Origin: Epiperipatus broadwayi
Taxonomy: Eukaryota; Onychophora; Udeonychophora; Euonychophora; Peripatidae
Assembly: GCA_028023455.1 (NCBI GenBank)
Contig: JAQFVV010000113.1
Location: 436,001 to 500,000 of the forward strand
Length of the DNA stretch: 64,000 nucleotides
Reading direction: 5' to 3'
How positions within the stretch are numbered: the stretch's first letter is position 1; each line of letters begins with the position of its first letter. Below, in pieces: positions 43,051 through 53,874 of the stretch. The notes beneath the pieces are model-generated. The model was not told the origin of the DNA and ran no database searches. It worked only from the letters and a program-made list of their open reading frames with translations. A program made the position numbers and the translations under genes.

Positions 43051-43118
43051 CTGTCACGGGAAGCGAACCCGCTGATTGGAAGGCAGCCACACTAACCGTT
43101 AGGCCATCAAACGCTTGA
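43051..43118 (-). tRNA. tRNA-Gly(UCC)-like pseudogene or SINE head
   Basis: Minus strand: acceptor-like GCGTTTG, A box TGGCCTAACGG, D-arm tail, anticodon arm GCTGC-CTTCCAA with TCC anticodon, and T-arm GCGGG-TTCGCTT-CCCG with B box GGTTCGCTTCC. About seven bases are missing between the anticodon and T arms, and the 3' acceptor TGACAGA does not pair with GCGTTTG. It is therefore not a functional tRNA but a tRNA-Gly-derived fragment or short SINE. No obvious tail follows. Confidence 0.65.
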
Positions 43119-43124
43119 CAAATA

Positions 43125-46100
43125 TTCAAATTAATTACAGGTATTTGTTTTCAAAAAGAATTATTAAAAGTTTCAGAAAAATTTTAAGTATCACATGAAT
43201 GGAATAAAGTAGAACTAAAGAAAAATATTAATAGAAGTAAAAGACAAGGTTCACTTTTTTTGTAAAAAAAAAAAAAAAAATTACTAGTAATGAATTAAAA
43301 AAAGTTAACAATAAAAATTGTTAATACTTTGGCCAAATTAATAAAACAGTGAAAATCAATAGGTGAAAATAGGTAAAAAATTAAACTTGGATATTGAAAA
43401 AAAATCATATCTAGGTTCTGCTCATAATAACATATGAGTTGATAATTTGGGTAATTAATAGAAAAACAATATATATTCTGCTAGCTGTATAGTTAAGTCC
43501 AGATAGCTGTGGATTGCAATTAACCAAGCAGGATTAAAAGCGAAATATACAAGTTGGGAGAATATCATTGAAAAAAAGAGGACTGAAATGCAATTCAATT
43601 TGTTATGTTGCTAAATGATGTCACAATATATTAATCTTCATCTGAAGTCCTAATTGGATACTTCAATAGATTGTAATAGATCTAAAAAAATACATTTAAA
43701 ATAGATAAACAAGAATGTTTATTAGAATAATGTGATAATGACAAGGTATGGATTAGCAAACTGGATGAAAATTACCATGAAGCATAAACATAAAACTTCA
43801 TTGTACACATGCTATCTAATTTTCTGTAATTATTTGTTCTGAGACTAAATTAATGATGAATTTTATCACACCTGTTCTATTAGAGTAAGGCTTTTATAGC
43901 ATTGATTACGATTTAAATGTAATGCTATTAAAATACCCCCCCCCCTAAGAAGGAATAGAGAAAAAAACTGATAAGTGAAAGAAATAATATTGTATTATTG
44001 ACTACTTTTTTGCCTTTTTTTTGTAAAGTAATACTTTATTTAAAAAAAGCAAAAAGTTACTTTATAAAAATATTCACTGAGGGCTAACATAAATTGATTT
44101 CATTCATTTTCTCATTTTTAAAAACTATAAAAGCAAGCAAATGAATTGATATAAAGTTATATTTTGTGATATATAAATCTTTTAAAAACGTAGGACAAAA
44201 TTAGATCTTATTTAGAGATAAAACTCTTTTTTATATTAATACCAAATGTTATGTTTTTCTGTACAAACTCATCTATTCTTAGAAAATATTAAAATTCTAA
44301 AATATATATTTTTCACTCAAAATAGATGTGTTTATAATTAATTCAAAGATTCATAATTTGATCCTGGACTATTAAAAACTACAAAATATATCTGTTTAAG
44401 TTTTTGATTGATTTTTCTTGCTTAAAGTCAATAAATTTGTGTTTGTTTCAATAGAAATAAAAGTCAGCTTTAATTTATATAATTGTCATTATTTATAACA
44501 TAAAAAACCCACCACTATAAACAGTTGCCTGATGAAAGATTATGAAAAATGATGCCAAATTTGCATTATTATGAATATTTAAAATACAGTTAATTTTATT
44601 CTCACAAATTTTTGAATTTTTATTATATATAATATCTAGAAGTTAACAGAAGAAAAAATTCCTTTTGCTACCACAAAAAATTAACAATTTGGATATTAAC
44701 CCCTGCAATACTTTGCCATACTACTAATGCGGAGATTATAGCAAAAATTCTACTATTTTTTTATGCATATGCATGTTTGTGTATGTATGCATAAATATTA
44801 AAACAATAAACTTTCCCAATATTCTTAATATCAATATATAAATGTTTTGTCAGACTGGCATTAATTATATTTGAAAAGTGTATCATTTCATGGTTTACAT
44901 GTAGTTTGAAGTCTTACATTTATATGTTATTACATATTTAGTACTATGTTATCCATTCATAAAGATTTAAAAAAATAGAAATTAACTCTATTGCATGAAG
45001 TTTAATGTTTAGTTGCAATTAAGGAGATTGCACTTATAACAGCATTTGAATTGAAATTTGTTCTGAATAATATCATTTGTCATACTTACCATCTCTATAA
45101 AGTAAATGCATGTAATCATTTTATATTTTCTAGGCAATATGACCAAGAGATGGGTACGTTGATATTAGCTGTATTTGGAAACTTTACTGATCCCCCATTT
45201 ACTTGTAGTTTGAAATGCTGCATTTATTAGTTTTGATAAAATAAAAACAGTTCATAACTGCAAATCACAGATTTCTCAACTTTATTATTAGGTAGAAATA
45301 AAATAGAAATCTATTCTTATTTTATTACATATTGTATAAAGTAAAAAATTATGTGCTTTGTTATATAACATTCTTAACCAGAAAATATAGCTTATTACAA
45401 TTAATAATGAATGGAAGGTATTAAAATATATAGATACCAGGACTAATATCTATATATCTGGCCAAGCACATTAGCTTGGATTCAAAATCATAAGATGTTT
45501 TACCTTTTCAGATTTTAGCCTGAGTAGTAAAATAAAATTAAAGATGATTGATAGATGATATATGCACTACTTTAGTTTTGATTCCCAAGCTTCAATGACT
45601 ATACCAAAAGTTGAAAATCAGTCTAACATTGAGGATATAATGCATTATCACCTAGTAATTATGTATTATAACTTAGATGACACTAGAGTAGGAGCTGCTC
45701 TAATTTTACTATCTATATATTTTAGAATTAGAAATGGTCTACATGCTTTTTAATTATCAAATCACCAATCTTTTTTTCTCAACTAACAGCGCACTACTAG
45801 TTCTTTGAAAGAAGGCTGATGATGTAATATTTAAACAGTATGTAGAGAGTCATTCATTCTAATATTTATAGTGGTTTATTATGCTGCATTTAATAGTTTA
45901 TATAATAAAATTGTGCATATATATGTGTTGATAAAATAAAATTTAATTATTTAATTGTGGATATTATTGTAGCCTAATGTAAAGCAGTGTATGATAAATA
46001 TTGCTTTCAAAGTTAACCAGATCGCATTATATATTTATTAAAACTGACTCATTAATATTTCAATTTTGCATATTCCAATGAATAGATAAATGGTTGCTGT

Positions 46101-48410
46101 TTGATGCTTTACCATTATTAGCAATATGACACATTTCTTAAATTTCTCATTTCTACCAATTCAGACTGTATGTACAGTTTAACATTTTTTGGATTGACTA
46201 CATATCCATGTTTGTTTTCATATTCTAAAAAGACACTTTATATTATGTGGATTTATTTTTCCCTTTATTATATAAGTACTTATGTTGCCTAATCTTTATT
46301 CGAATATTTGTCTGAGATTCACCGTACTGTATGAGGGAACATCATGGCACAGTGTATAGAACCATATGCATAATCTATAGGAGTCTTGTTCTATCCATTT
46401 TATTCATGATGTTATTGATGTCTAATTTTATATTATTAGATGTTCAACTATAAATAATTTCCTTCTTTTCTGGGACAATGTAATATATTACTACTGTTAA
46501 TGAAAACATCCAGAGAAAGAGTAGTTTTTTTTAAATATTTAGCTTTATTATTACCTAGCAAGTTTTGGGTATAATGAGTATATCATATTCATGGTTCATA
46601 GACAAGATAGTTATCAAAGATATGTTAGGCAGTATTAATGCTGAATATTTAAAAAACTCTACTTTTCCTGTCATTATTTTCATCAACAGACATGTATTAG
46701 TAGATGTTCTAAACCCTGTGTTAAAATTTGATTACAAAGTTTTTAAATCTTTCTAGCAATGCAAGAGATATATGGCATTAAGATCCATGGTTTGGTATTT
46801 TAAAACCTGATTTTAGTCTGCAACATAATTTTCAGTATTCCATTTTTTGTCAGTTCAAATTTACATAAGCAGTGGTGCTGATTTATAAGATTTTTGAATC
46901 TGATATTGTAAGTGCATAACATTTCTAATTTTTTTGGCTTAGTAAACATTTTGTAATCAATCTTTTTTATTTATATTAACAAGGAAGTTGAAATACTACA
47001 GGCTTCTGCACTATCATTGAATTCAATAATCCACTGTAAAGCTGAAACAATGTATTCTCTGTTATAAATTTTTATTATAACTTTATAGGGTTTACCACAG
47101 ACACACTGTTACTTATGTATTTTTTATATACTTTTATTCTTCTTTAAAAGCAGCAAAATTATTGTTTTTAATCTCAGCAAGTGCTAAATTGTATATAATA
47201 TCACTTCTTGTTAATCTCATAATCGAGGAGCTTTTCAGTCTCTAATATTCATTATTAAATATTGAAATGATTTTCTGTCTAATTCAGTTTAAAATATCAG
47301 TAATTAACCATTCCCCTTTATTCACTAAAACAGCTTTTGGCGTACAATTCTGTGATTACCTTAATTAAGTCAGTATACAGCTGCAAAGTTCAATTACAAT
47401 GATACATAAGTCTGCAGTTTTTTGGCTATTTAATTGTACTATTGACCCCAAAGGGTGATCTGGCCATATGTTTTCTGAAACCAAATTAATTTTGTAGTTA
47501 TTTTGTAATGACTTAGGTGATAAAAATAGTCATTTGTTGCAAGCTAAGAGACTTGTTTAGAAGAAATCTTACTTTAAATTTATTATTAAATAATTGTAAA
47601 TAGTTTGAAGGCAATACAAGTATTACACAAACAGTTTATAAATTCCACAAAGCTGTTTTAAAGTCTATATAGGGGAGTGAAAATTGAATCTTTATGAAAT
47701 AATCAAAATTTCATCAAAGTAGAGTTTAAAATAGATATTTTACCTCAGACTTTTACATTTGTAAACATGATGATAGTCATAAAATATGGCTCAACAATGA
47801 AAAGATTATCTTTTATTAATGAAATATGAAAATAGTAAAAGTGGCTCTTTCTACAGTCTGCGGCCATTAATCTTATGAGAACTTCCTTTAACCTCAGCAG
47901 CTACATTGATTTATGATACAAAAAATTTTCATATGCCTTAATTTTTTTTTTTTTTACATTGCACAAATGTTCTTATCAATGTCTTCATAGGTATGTCTTA
48001 ATTTTACAAAAATCAAATTACATTCAATTTTGCTCACAATGTGTAAGCTTAATGTCATTTTTTTGAGATTCAGTGGTATTTCATACCACTTGTAATCTAA
48101 ATGTTAGCAATTTTATTTCTCTGCTTTTTTGGAATTTATAGTTAGTTTTTTTGTATTTTTATATACAAATATTCTGACATTTATTGTAAATTATGCTTAC
48201 AATAATAAAATTCAAATTTATTTATCATAATAATAGATTGTTTTTTTCTTTAAAAAAGCAAATAACTATCTCAGATAGAAGTGATATCAGTTTTGTTTTA
48301 ACAAAAGTAATTTTACTTCTCCAATTTTTTCATATTATGATTATATTTGTGTGTTTTTTTTAAAAAAAATTATAATACTTATTTACTTATTAAAATGCAT
48401 ACAATAATAC
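43125..48410. other. Long AT-rich stretch without assignable gene
   Basis: About 5.3 kb. It includes an A-run at 43266-43279, a C-run at 43937-43945, an S3-like SINE fragment at 45465-45490 and several pieces with weak open frames (43480-43570 plus; 45562-45753 plus; 46565-46756 plus). None has a domain I recognise. The piece at 43500-43560 ('AGLKAKYTSWENI') is faintly like a reverse transcriptase but not enough to call. Confidence 0.5.
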
Positions 48411-48417
48411 AAATTAA

Positions 48418-49212
48418 ATGTTTCTATTATTAAATGTTTCTAAGGGAGTAAAAGTAAATGGAAATTATTTAAACTGTTTAGATTTTGAAGATATAGTTTT
48501 TACAATTAATGCTTTAGAGTTTCAAGGAATGTTGCAAGAGTTATCAGATGAAAGTAAGAAAAAGTCTAAAGTAATGTTCAATGATTTTCTTAAAAGAAGA
48601 AAATAAACATTGATAATGATGAGTTAGAAGAAGTTAACAACTATAAATATTTTGTCCAGATTATTAATACAGATGGAAACATGCTGAATAAAATTAATCA
48701 TAGAATTAAACATAGTTGGAATGCTTTGGGTAGAAATAACAATATTAAAAATAAATATGCCTACATGTTTGAAAAGGAAGATTTTTATTAGTTGTTACTT
48801 ATAAATCTGAGACTTGGGTATTTAAAACAAGGGAAATACAGGGATTCAGACCACTCAAGGAAGTATGGAGAGATGCATTTTAGGAATAATAATAAGAGAT
48901 CAAAAACATAATACATGGGCAAGAGAACAAATAGGTGTAAATGACATCATTGAAAGAATTAAGTCTGAAGTGAAGCTCAGCTAAACATCACTAGAAGAGA
49001 TAATAATAAATGGACAGGTGAAATCTTAATGTAGATTCCAACTTAATGGAATTTTAAAGGATTGTAAAAGACCTAGACAGAGACCACATGTGAGATAGAT
49101 AGCTGAAATAGGCTATGTGTTGAGGTGATGCAAAGAAGAGCAGCTAGATATTAGAGAAGATGGATTGAATTTGGAGACATTCATCCTGCAGTGGATTGAT
49201 AATGTGTGAAAA
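48418..49212 (+). pseudogene. LINE reverse-transcriptase C-terminal remnant
   Basis: Fragments in changing frames follow the order of a non-LTR reverse transcriptase: 'VNGNYLNCLDFEDIVFTINA' where LxFADDIVL is expected, then 'LQELSDESKKKSKVMFNDF' and, in another frame, 'EEVNNYKY' before the downstream block. Around 48820-48950 'SMERCILGIIIRDQKHNTWA' and 'REQIGVNDIIERIK' match the conserved C-terminal region, and 'KRPRQRPHVR' near 49066-49095 the GRPxxRW motif. A different lineage from the 7-8 kb remnant. The ADD aspartates are lost, so it is dead. Confidence 0.75.
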
Positions 49213-49214
49213 TG

Positions 49215-49850
49215 ATGATGATTACAATAATAGATCATTCTTTTCTTAAAATAAAGCAAACAATTAATCTAAGGTGGAAGCTTTTTTTTTTGTAATCTAT
49301 GGTTATATTTTTTTACATTTTGATGCAAATATTTTTTTTTATAAATAATGCTCATAATAAATAAAATCCAATTTATTTTATTATAATAAATAATTGTAAG
49401 AAAGCAATAGAGTGATTCCAATTAGAAGCTTTTCCAAACAAAAGTAATTTTATTTCTCTATTTTTTATGATTTTACAATTATATACTTCTTAATTTTTTA
49501 TATAAATATTATAATACTTATTATAAATAATACCTATAATAAAATAAATAAATGTGAAACCATAATTATATCATAAAATAATATTTTTCTTAGGAACAGT
49601 ATAAGATACTGGTTGTAGCATGTTGTTGTCATTGCAGGGTAAAATATATGTTAATTGGTAATTGTTTTTGAATTATGAATAGTTTTTACATGAATGTACA
49701 TTTGTTATTTTTGTTTCTAATTTTCATTTCAAAAGGTTAGTTTGTTTAATAGTAACATATTTAAGAGATGAATTTTTCTCTATAAATCTTAATGTTGCTA
49801 GTATTTTTATTATTTAATTCTAATATACAATAATAGAGATAATTTTTTTT
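49215..49850. other. AT-rich spacer
   Basis: No feature is recognised. Confidence 0.5.
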
Positions 49851-49852
49851 AT

Positions 49853-50117
49853 TATAAATGCTTTTATTGACTTGCATTAAAAAATAATTGTTTCTTCAAT
49901 CACAATTAGGATTTTTAGATTTCACTTGAAATAAAAGCTTGGGGGATGTTCAGAATAAATTAAGTCAAACCCTTGTCATAAATTATAGGGATTGACTTAA
50001 CTAATTTCTAGACCCTCTCCCCCATGCTTTTATTTCAAGTTAAATCTAAAAAACCAATTGTGGTTGAAGAAAGAATTATTTTTTTTTAGTGCACAGTCAA
50101 TAAAAGCATTTAATATA
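49853..50117. mobile_element. Fold-back (MITE-like) element with about 95 bp arms
   Basis: The left arm 49853-49948 (TATAAATGCTTTTATTGAC to AAAAGCTTGGGGGATG) and right arm 50022-50117 are inverted copies with modest divergence. A second inverted pair, TAAGTCAAACCC and GGGATTGACTTA, lies in the centre. Length about 265 bp. No ribozyme boxes are seen. Target-site duplication is obscured by A/T flanks. Confidence 0.7.
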
Positions 50118-50212
50118 AAAAAGAATTATTTTTATTATTTTAAGTTTTTAGTATTGGCACAGTAAATGAAAATGTAAAACTATATCATACTTTAAATTGA
50201 TTGGATACTTAT

Positions 50213-50712
50213 NNNNNNNNNNNNNNNNNNNNNNNNNNNNNNNNNNNNNNNNNNNNNNNNNNNNNNNNNNNNNNNNNNNNNNNNNNNNNNNNNNNNNNNN
50301 NNNNNNNNNNNNNNNNNNNNNNNNNNNNNNNNNNNNNNNNNNNNNNNNNNNNNNNNNNNNNNNNNNNNNNNNNNNNNNNNNNNNNNNNNNNNNNNNNNNN
50401 NNNNNNNNNNNNNNNNNNNNNNNNNNNNNNNNNNNNNNNNNNNNNNNNNNNNNNNNNNNNNNNNNNNNNNNNNNNNNNNNNNNNNNNNNNNNNNNNNNNN
50501 NNNNNNNNNNNNNNNNNNNNNNNNNNNNNNNNNNNNNNNNNNNNNNNNNNNNNNNNNNNNNNNNNNNNNNNNNNNNNNNNNNNNNNNNNNNNNNNNNNNN
50601 NNNNNNNNNNNNNNNNNNNNNNNNNNNNNNNNNNNNNNNNNNNNNNNNNNNNNNNNNNNNNNNNNNNNNNNNNNNNNNNNNNNNNNNNNNNNNNNNNNNN
50701 NNNNNNNNNNNN
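50213..50712. other. Assembly gap (500 N)
   Basis: Exactly 500 undetermined bases, a conventional placeholder length. Frames spanning it are meaningless. Confidence 0.99.
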
Positions 50713-51830
50713 TCAAATAACAACCTCAAAAACTCATTTAATTAATTCTAAAATCCTTTTTGCTTCAACACATCAAATCTATTTCTGTATTTTCTCAAAA
50801 AGACCTCATAACTTCCAATGACTTTCATTTCCATTATAACTTTCCACTTTAAAGCACAATTATCCTTAATATTACCTCATTTGCATTAATGTTTTTTAAA
50901 TTTCTTCTCACAATTTTTTCATCTTAAAAGGTTACTTATTTAAAAACACAGTTCAAAATAATATATTTAATATTTTCTATTTTGTGTTTATATACTCTAC
51001 ATTTTCCAACTTTTACCTCAGCTTATATATTAAAATATTTAATTAATTATAAAACAATGCATAGTTTTATAAACAAAAAATATGCAGGAAAAAGTTATCA
51101 TCAAAAATAATAAAGGAAAGTGTAAATAACCAATGGAAATTCTTTGCTTAATTGCAGTGTTGTCTATTACTGTTCAACAAGTGTTTTGGTTTATATTTTG
51201 ATAACTAATATAGATTTTTGTCCCCCAGAAAATCACTTAATACATATGTGTATGTACATACTTATTTATTAATAGCATCTGATGACAACATATATATTTT
51301 TTTAGGTATATTACATTTTTAGACAAAAGTAGGTTGATGAATATTTGTCACAAAGAAAAAGCTCAAAAAAGCACCAACAAAAAAATCCCATGAATATTCT
51401 TGAGAAACAAAGAATTTAAAAAGTTAAATGATGTTTTGTATTAAAAGATCATTCCAAGTGATAATGTGGAATGGATTACATCTAATAATATAAATTCTAT
51501 GTAAGCTGCAATGAATAAATTCTGTAATGACTAACTTTTTGAGACATCAGTTAATTTGTTATAGAAGACCATACTGCAAATATCTGAAAATAAGTATCTA
51601 TTTTAAGAATAAACTTTCATCTATAAAAGAAAACTGTCAATTCTTATCCCAACTAAAACTGTGAAATATAAGATTACAGTGATGAGAACAAATAATTCAA
51701 CATGCGGAGAAATAACACTAGAATAACTAGAGAAATAATACTAGAATGACAAAGAGTAATAGTAAAAGTAGAAAAAAAACAATACTTATATAATAATTAG
51801 CTACTCCCAAAAATACAATTATCAACATTT
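50713..51830. other. AT-rich spacer
   Basis: No feature is recognised. Confidence 0.5.
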
Positions 51831-51839
51831 ATAGTAATT

Positions 51840-52855
51840 TAAAAAAACAAAAATTAAAGTTCTCAAAATTTCTCAACAACTTTTTATTCATAATACATAC
51901 AGCTAAAGCCTTAGCATATCTTGATATAAAAATTGGTGTATATAAAAAAACTGCACATCCTGTCAACCTGTGACATATTCATTGCCAAGAAATAGTCTTC
52001 TTGGTCACAAACTGATAGTGAAACAGACTATGAAAGGTATTCAAAGTCATTCTTAGTGGTTCTAGCTAATGCTGGCTCAAAGTAAAACTAGTAAAAAATA
52101 CTAGTTTAGCTGAATATGTTCACATATTAAAAAATATTTGGATTATCAGAAATTCTGGTATCAGACGATGAGAGATTTTATCCACATTGAATTTAAACCT
52201 TTTCTAATAGAAATGGAGCAAGTGACATGTTTGTATTCTATCCTGAATCAAGCAGGATTGCTGAGAAAAGTGTTCAGCAGCTGAAGCAAAATATAAATAG
52301 CATGGTGACAACATGCAAGAAGTTGTAAATTTTAAAATACTTCACCAGCACATTATTCAATAAAACCAATTTCTAGTATTCATTTCCATTATCATGTTAA
52401 TCATATCCAAAAAAGGTGGATAAAAATCTGCAAGAACATTATTCACTTAGTGAATACTGAATTATACTGAAACTAGATTCTTATATTATTCTAATGGAGA
52501 ATATAATTGAAAATGTAGATCTGGGAGTAAGTTGACTGATAAAAAGTAGGATCCTAATGGAAAATAGTCATAAAGAAATGGGAAGCCATTTCTTTAAAAT
52601 TGTAGGCGAGATTCTGGGAGGATAATGCTCCAGCCCAGTTAAGAGCATGTTCATACTATAAACTTACAACCACAAAAATTACATAATTGGGATGTATAGA
52701 TGAGGGGAAAACAGTCGCTTTTAGATAATAGAAAAACATTAGTTATTTTTAAGACAGCATCCTTACAATACAAAATAGTGATGCTTCAGAGAAATGTTAA
52801 AAAAGATTATTTAAGTTGCAAACCTGGGAAGATATCAGCATGTCAAGCCAGAAGA
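51840..52855 (+). pseudogene. Decayed repeat with protein-like fragments
   Basis: The plus strand has many short readable fragments interrupted by stops, for example 'TAKAYLDIKI'-like near 51900, 'IRNSGIRR' near 52145 and 'MRGKQSLLDNRKTLVIFKTA' near 52705. It looks like an old transposon protein but I cannot name it. Confidence 0.25.
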
Positions 52856-52980
52856 AACACCTAAATGAAAGCTGTATTTTTATATTGGACTATTTCCATC
52901 ACCTGATGGAAATAGTCCAATATAAAAATACAGCTAGAACACCATCATCACAAACCTTCAGAAAAACACCTAAATGAAAG
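52856..52980. mobile_element. Perfect 32 bp-arm hairpin insertion with 16 bp flanking repeat
   Basis: Arms 52870-52901 and 52904-52935 are exact complements with a two-base loop. The 16 bp direct repeat AACACCTAAATGAAAG flanks the insertion at 52856-52871 and 52965-52980. The inserted part is 93 bp. The exactness of arms and flanks suggests a recent event. Confidence 0.75.
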
Positions 52981-53127
52981 GCCTCGGCATGTCTTGATAC
53001 CTATTAAGCTTCTCGGATCACAAATGCGACCTACGGATAGTTTAAAGGCTTTTTTTGCTTTTACTACGACTTCGGACAGAATTGCAAAATCTTATATCAC
53101 ATTTACACTTAATGAATTATGATTTAC

Positions 53128-53313
53128 CTTTACTATATTAGATATTTGTATTAAACTACGCTCTGATGGTCTATCATTTCGTTCGATTTGTACCTTTGAA
53201 GCACCGATTCCAGTTTGTTTAAAAAGACTGGATATGGTAATTTCTAATTTAAAATCAGAAAAAGTATTTTTACTTTTTCTTCTTCGTTTAATACTTTTAA
53301 AAACTATCTTCAT
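53128..53313 (-). CDS. Candidate first coding exon, unknown protein
   Basis: An ATG at 53313-53311 opens a 62-codon stretch ending exactly at a consensus donor AAG|GTAAAT (intron would start at 53127, phase 0). The product begins MKIVFKSIKRRRKSKNTF and continues with a mixed, non-repetitive composition unlike most frames here. No domain is recognised; the N-terminus is basic. CpGs are common from 52980 to 53860, unusual for this window, which suits a promoter-proximal region. Downstream exons would lie at lower coordinates and I could not find them. Confidence 0.35.
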
Positions 53314-53874
53314 TTTTAACTTTTATTTCTTTACTCAAAGAAATTTCCCTCTAAATTTTTAAAACATTAAAGACAAACAGCTGCATAAATTAAACATCAC
53401 GTGATCACTAACGTTCAATGTTGTAATCTACCTTTTAATGGTCATATTTAGATTTATATTGTTGTATTTTAGTTAGCTTCATATAATTTTAAAATGTAAA
53501 TCGTAAATGTTAATAACTCAAATATTTACATTAAAAGACTATAGCTATGTAATGAGAATTATTATATTTATATAAATTTACTTTATTCTTACAATTTAAA
53601 TACATATTTATCAATAAAAGCAATATGATTAAAACACGTAATTAAATTATCCTAAATAGATACAATTAATATATTGGGTGACATTAAATATATAGCAAGT
53701 TTATGATAATCTTACCTCAGTTATCTTATTTTTTTAAGAAAAAAAAAGTGGTCGTAATAAGATGAAATAAAACTCGGAATAATTACGAGGATTCTAAATT
53801 TGTTGCATAGCGCTCTCTATCGGGATAGTTACGCTTTCATTAAAATGATGGAAACCTTTATTGATCACCCAACT

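Noticed and set aside
43480-43570. Faint reverse-transcriptase-like string
   Set aside because: One short similarity without any catalytic motif; below the level I can defend.
50148-50821. Four long frames of about 170-206 codons
   Set aside because: They consist almost entirely of the N gap.
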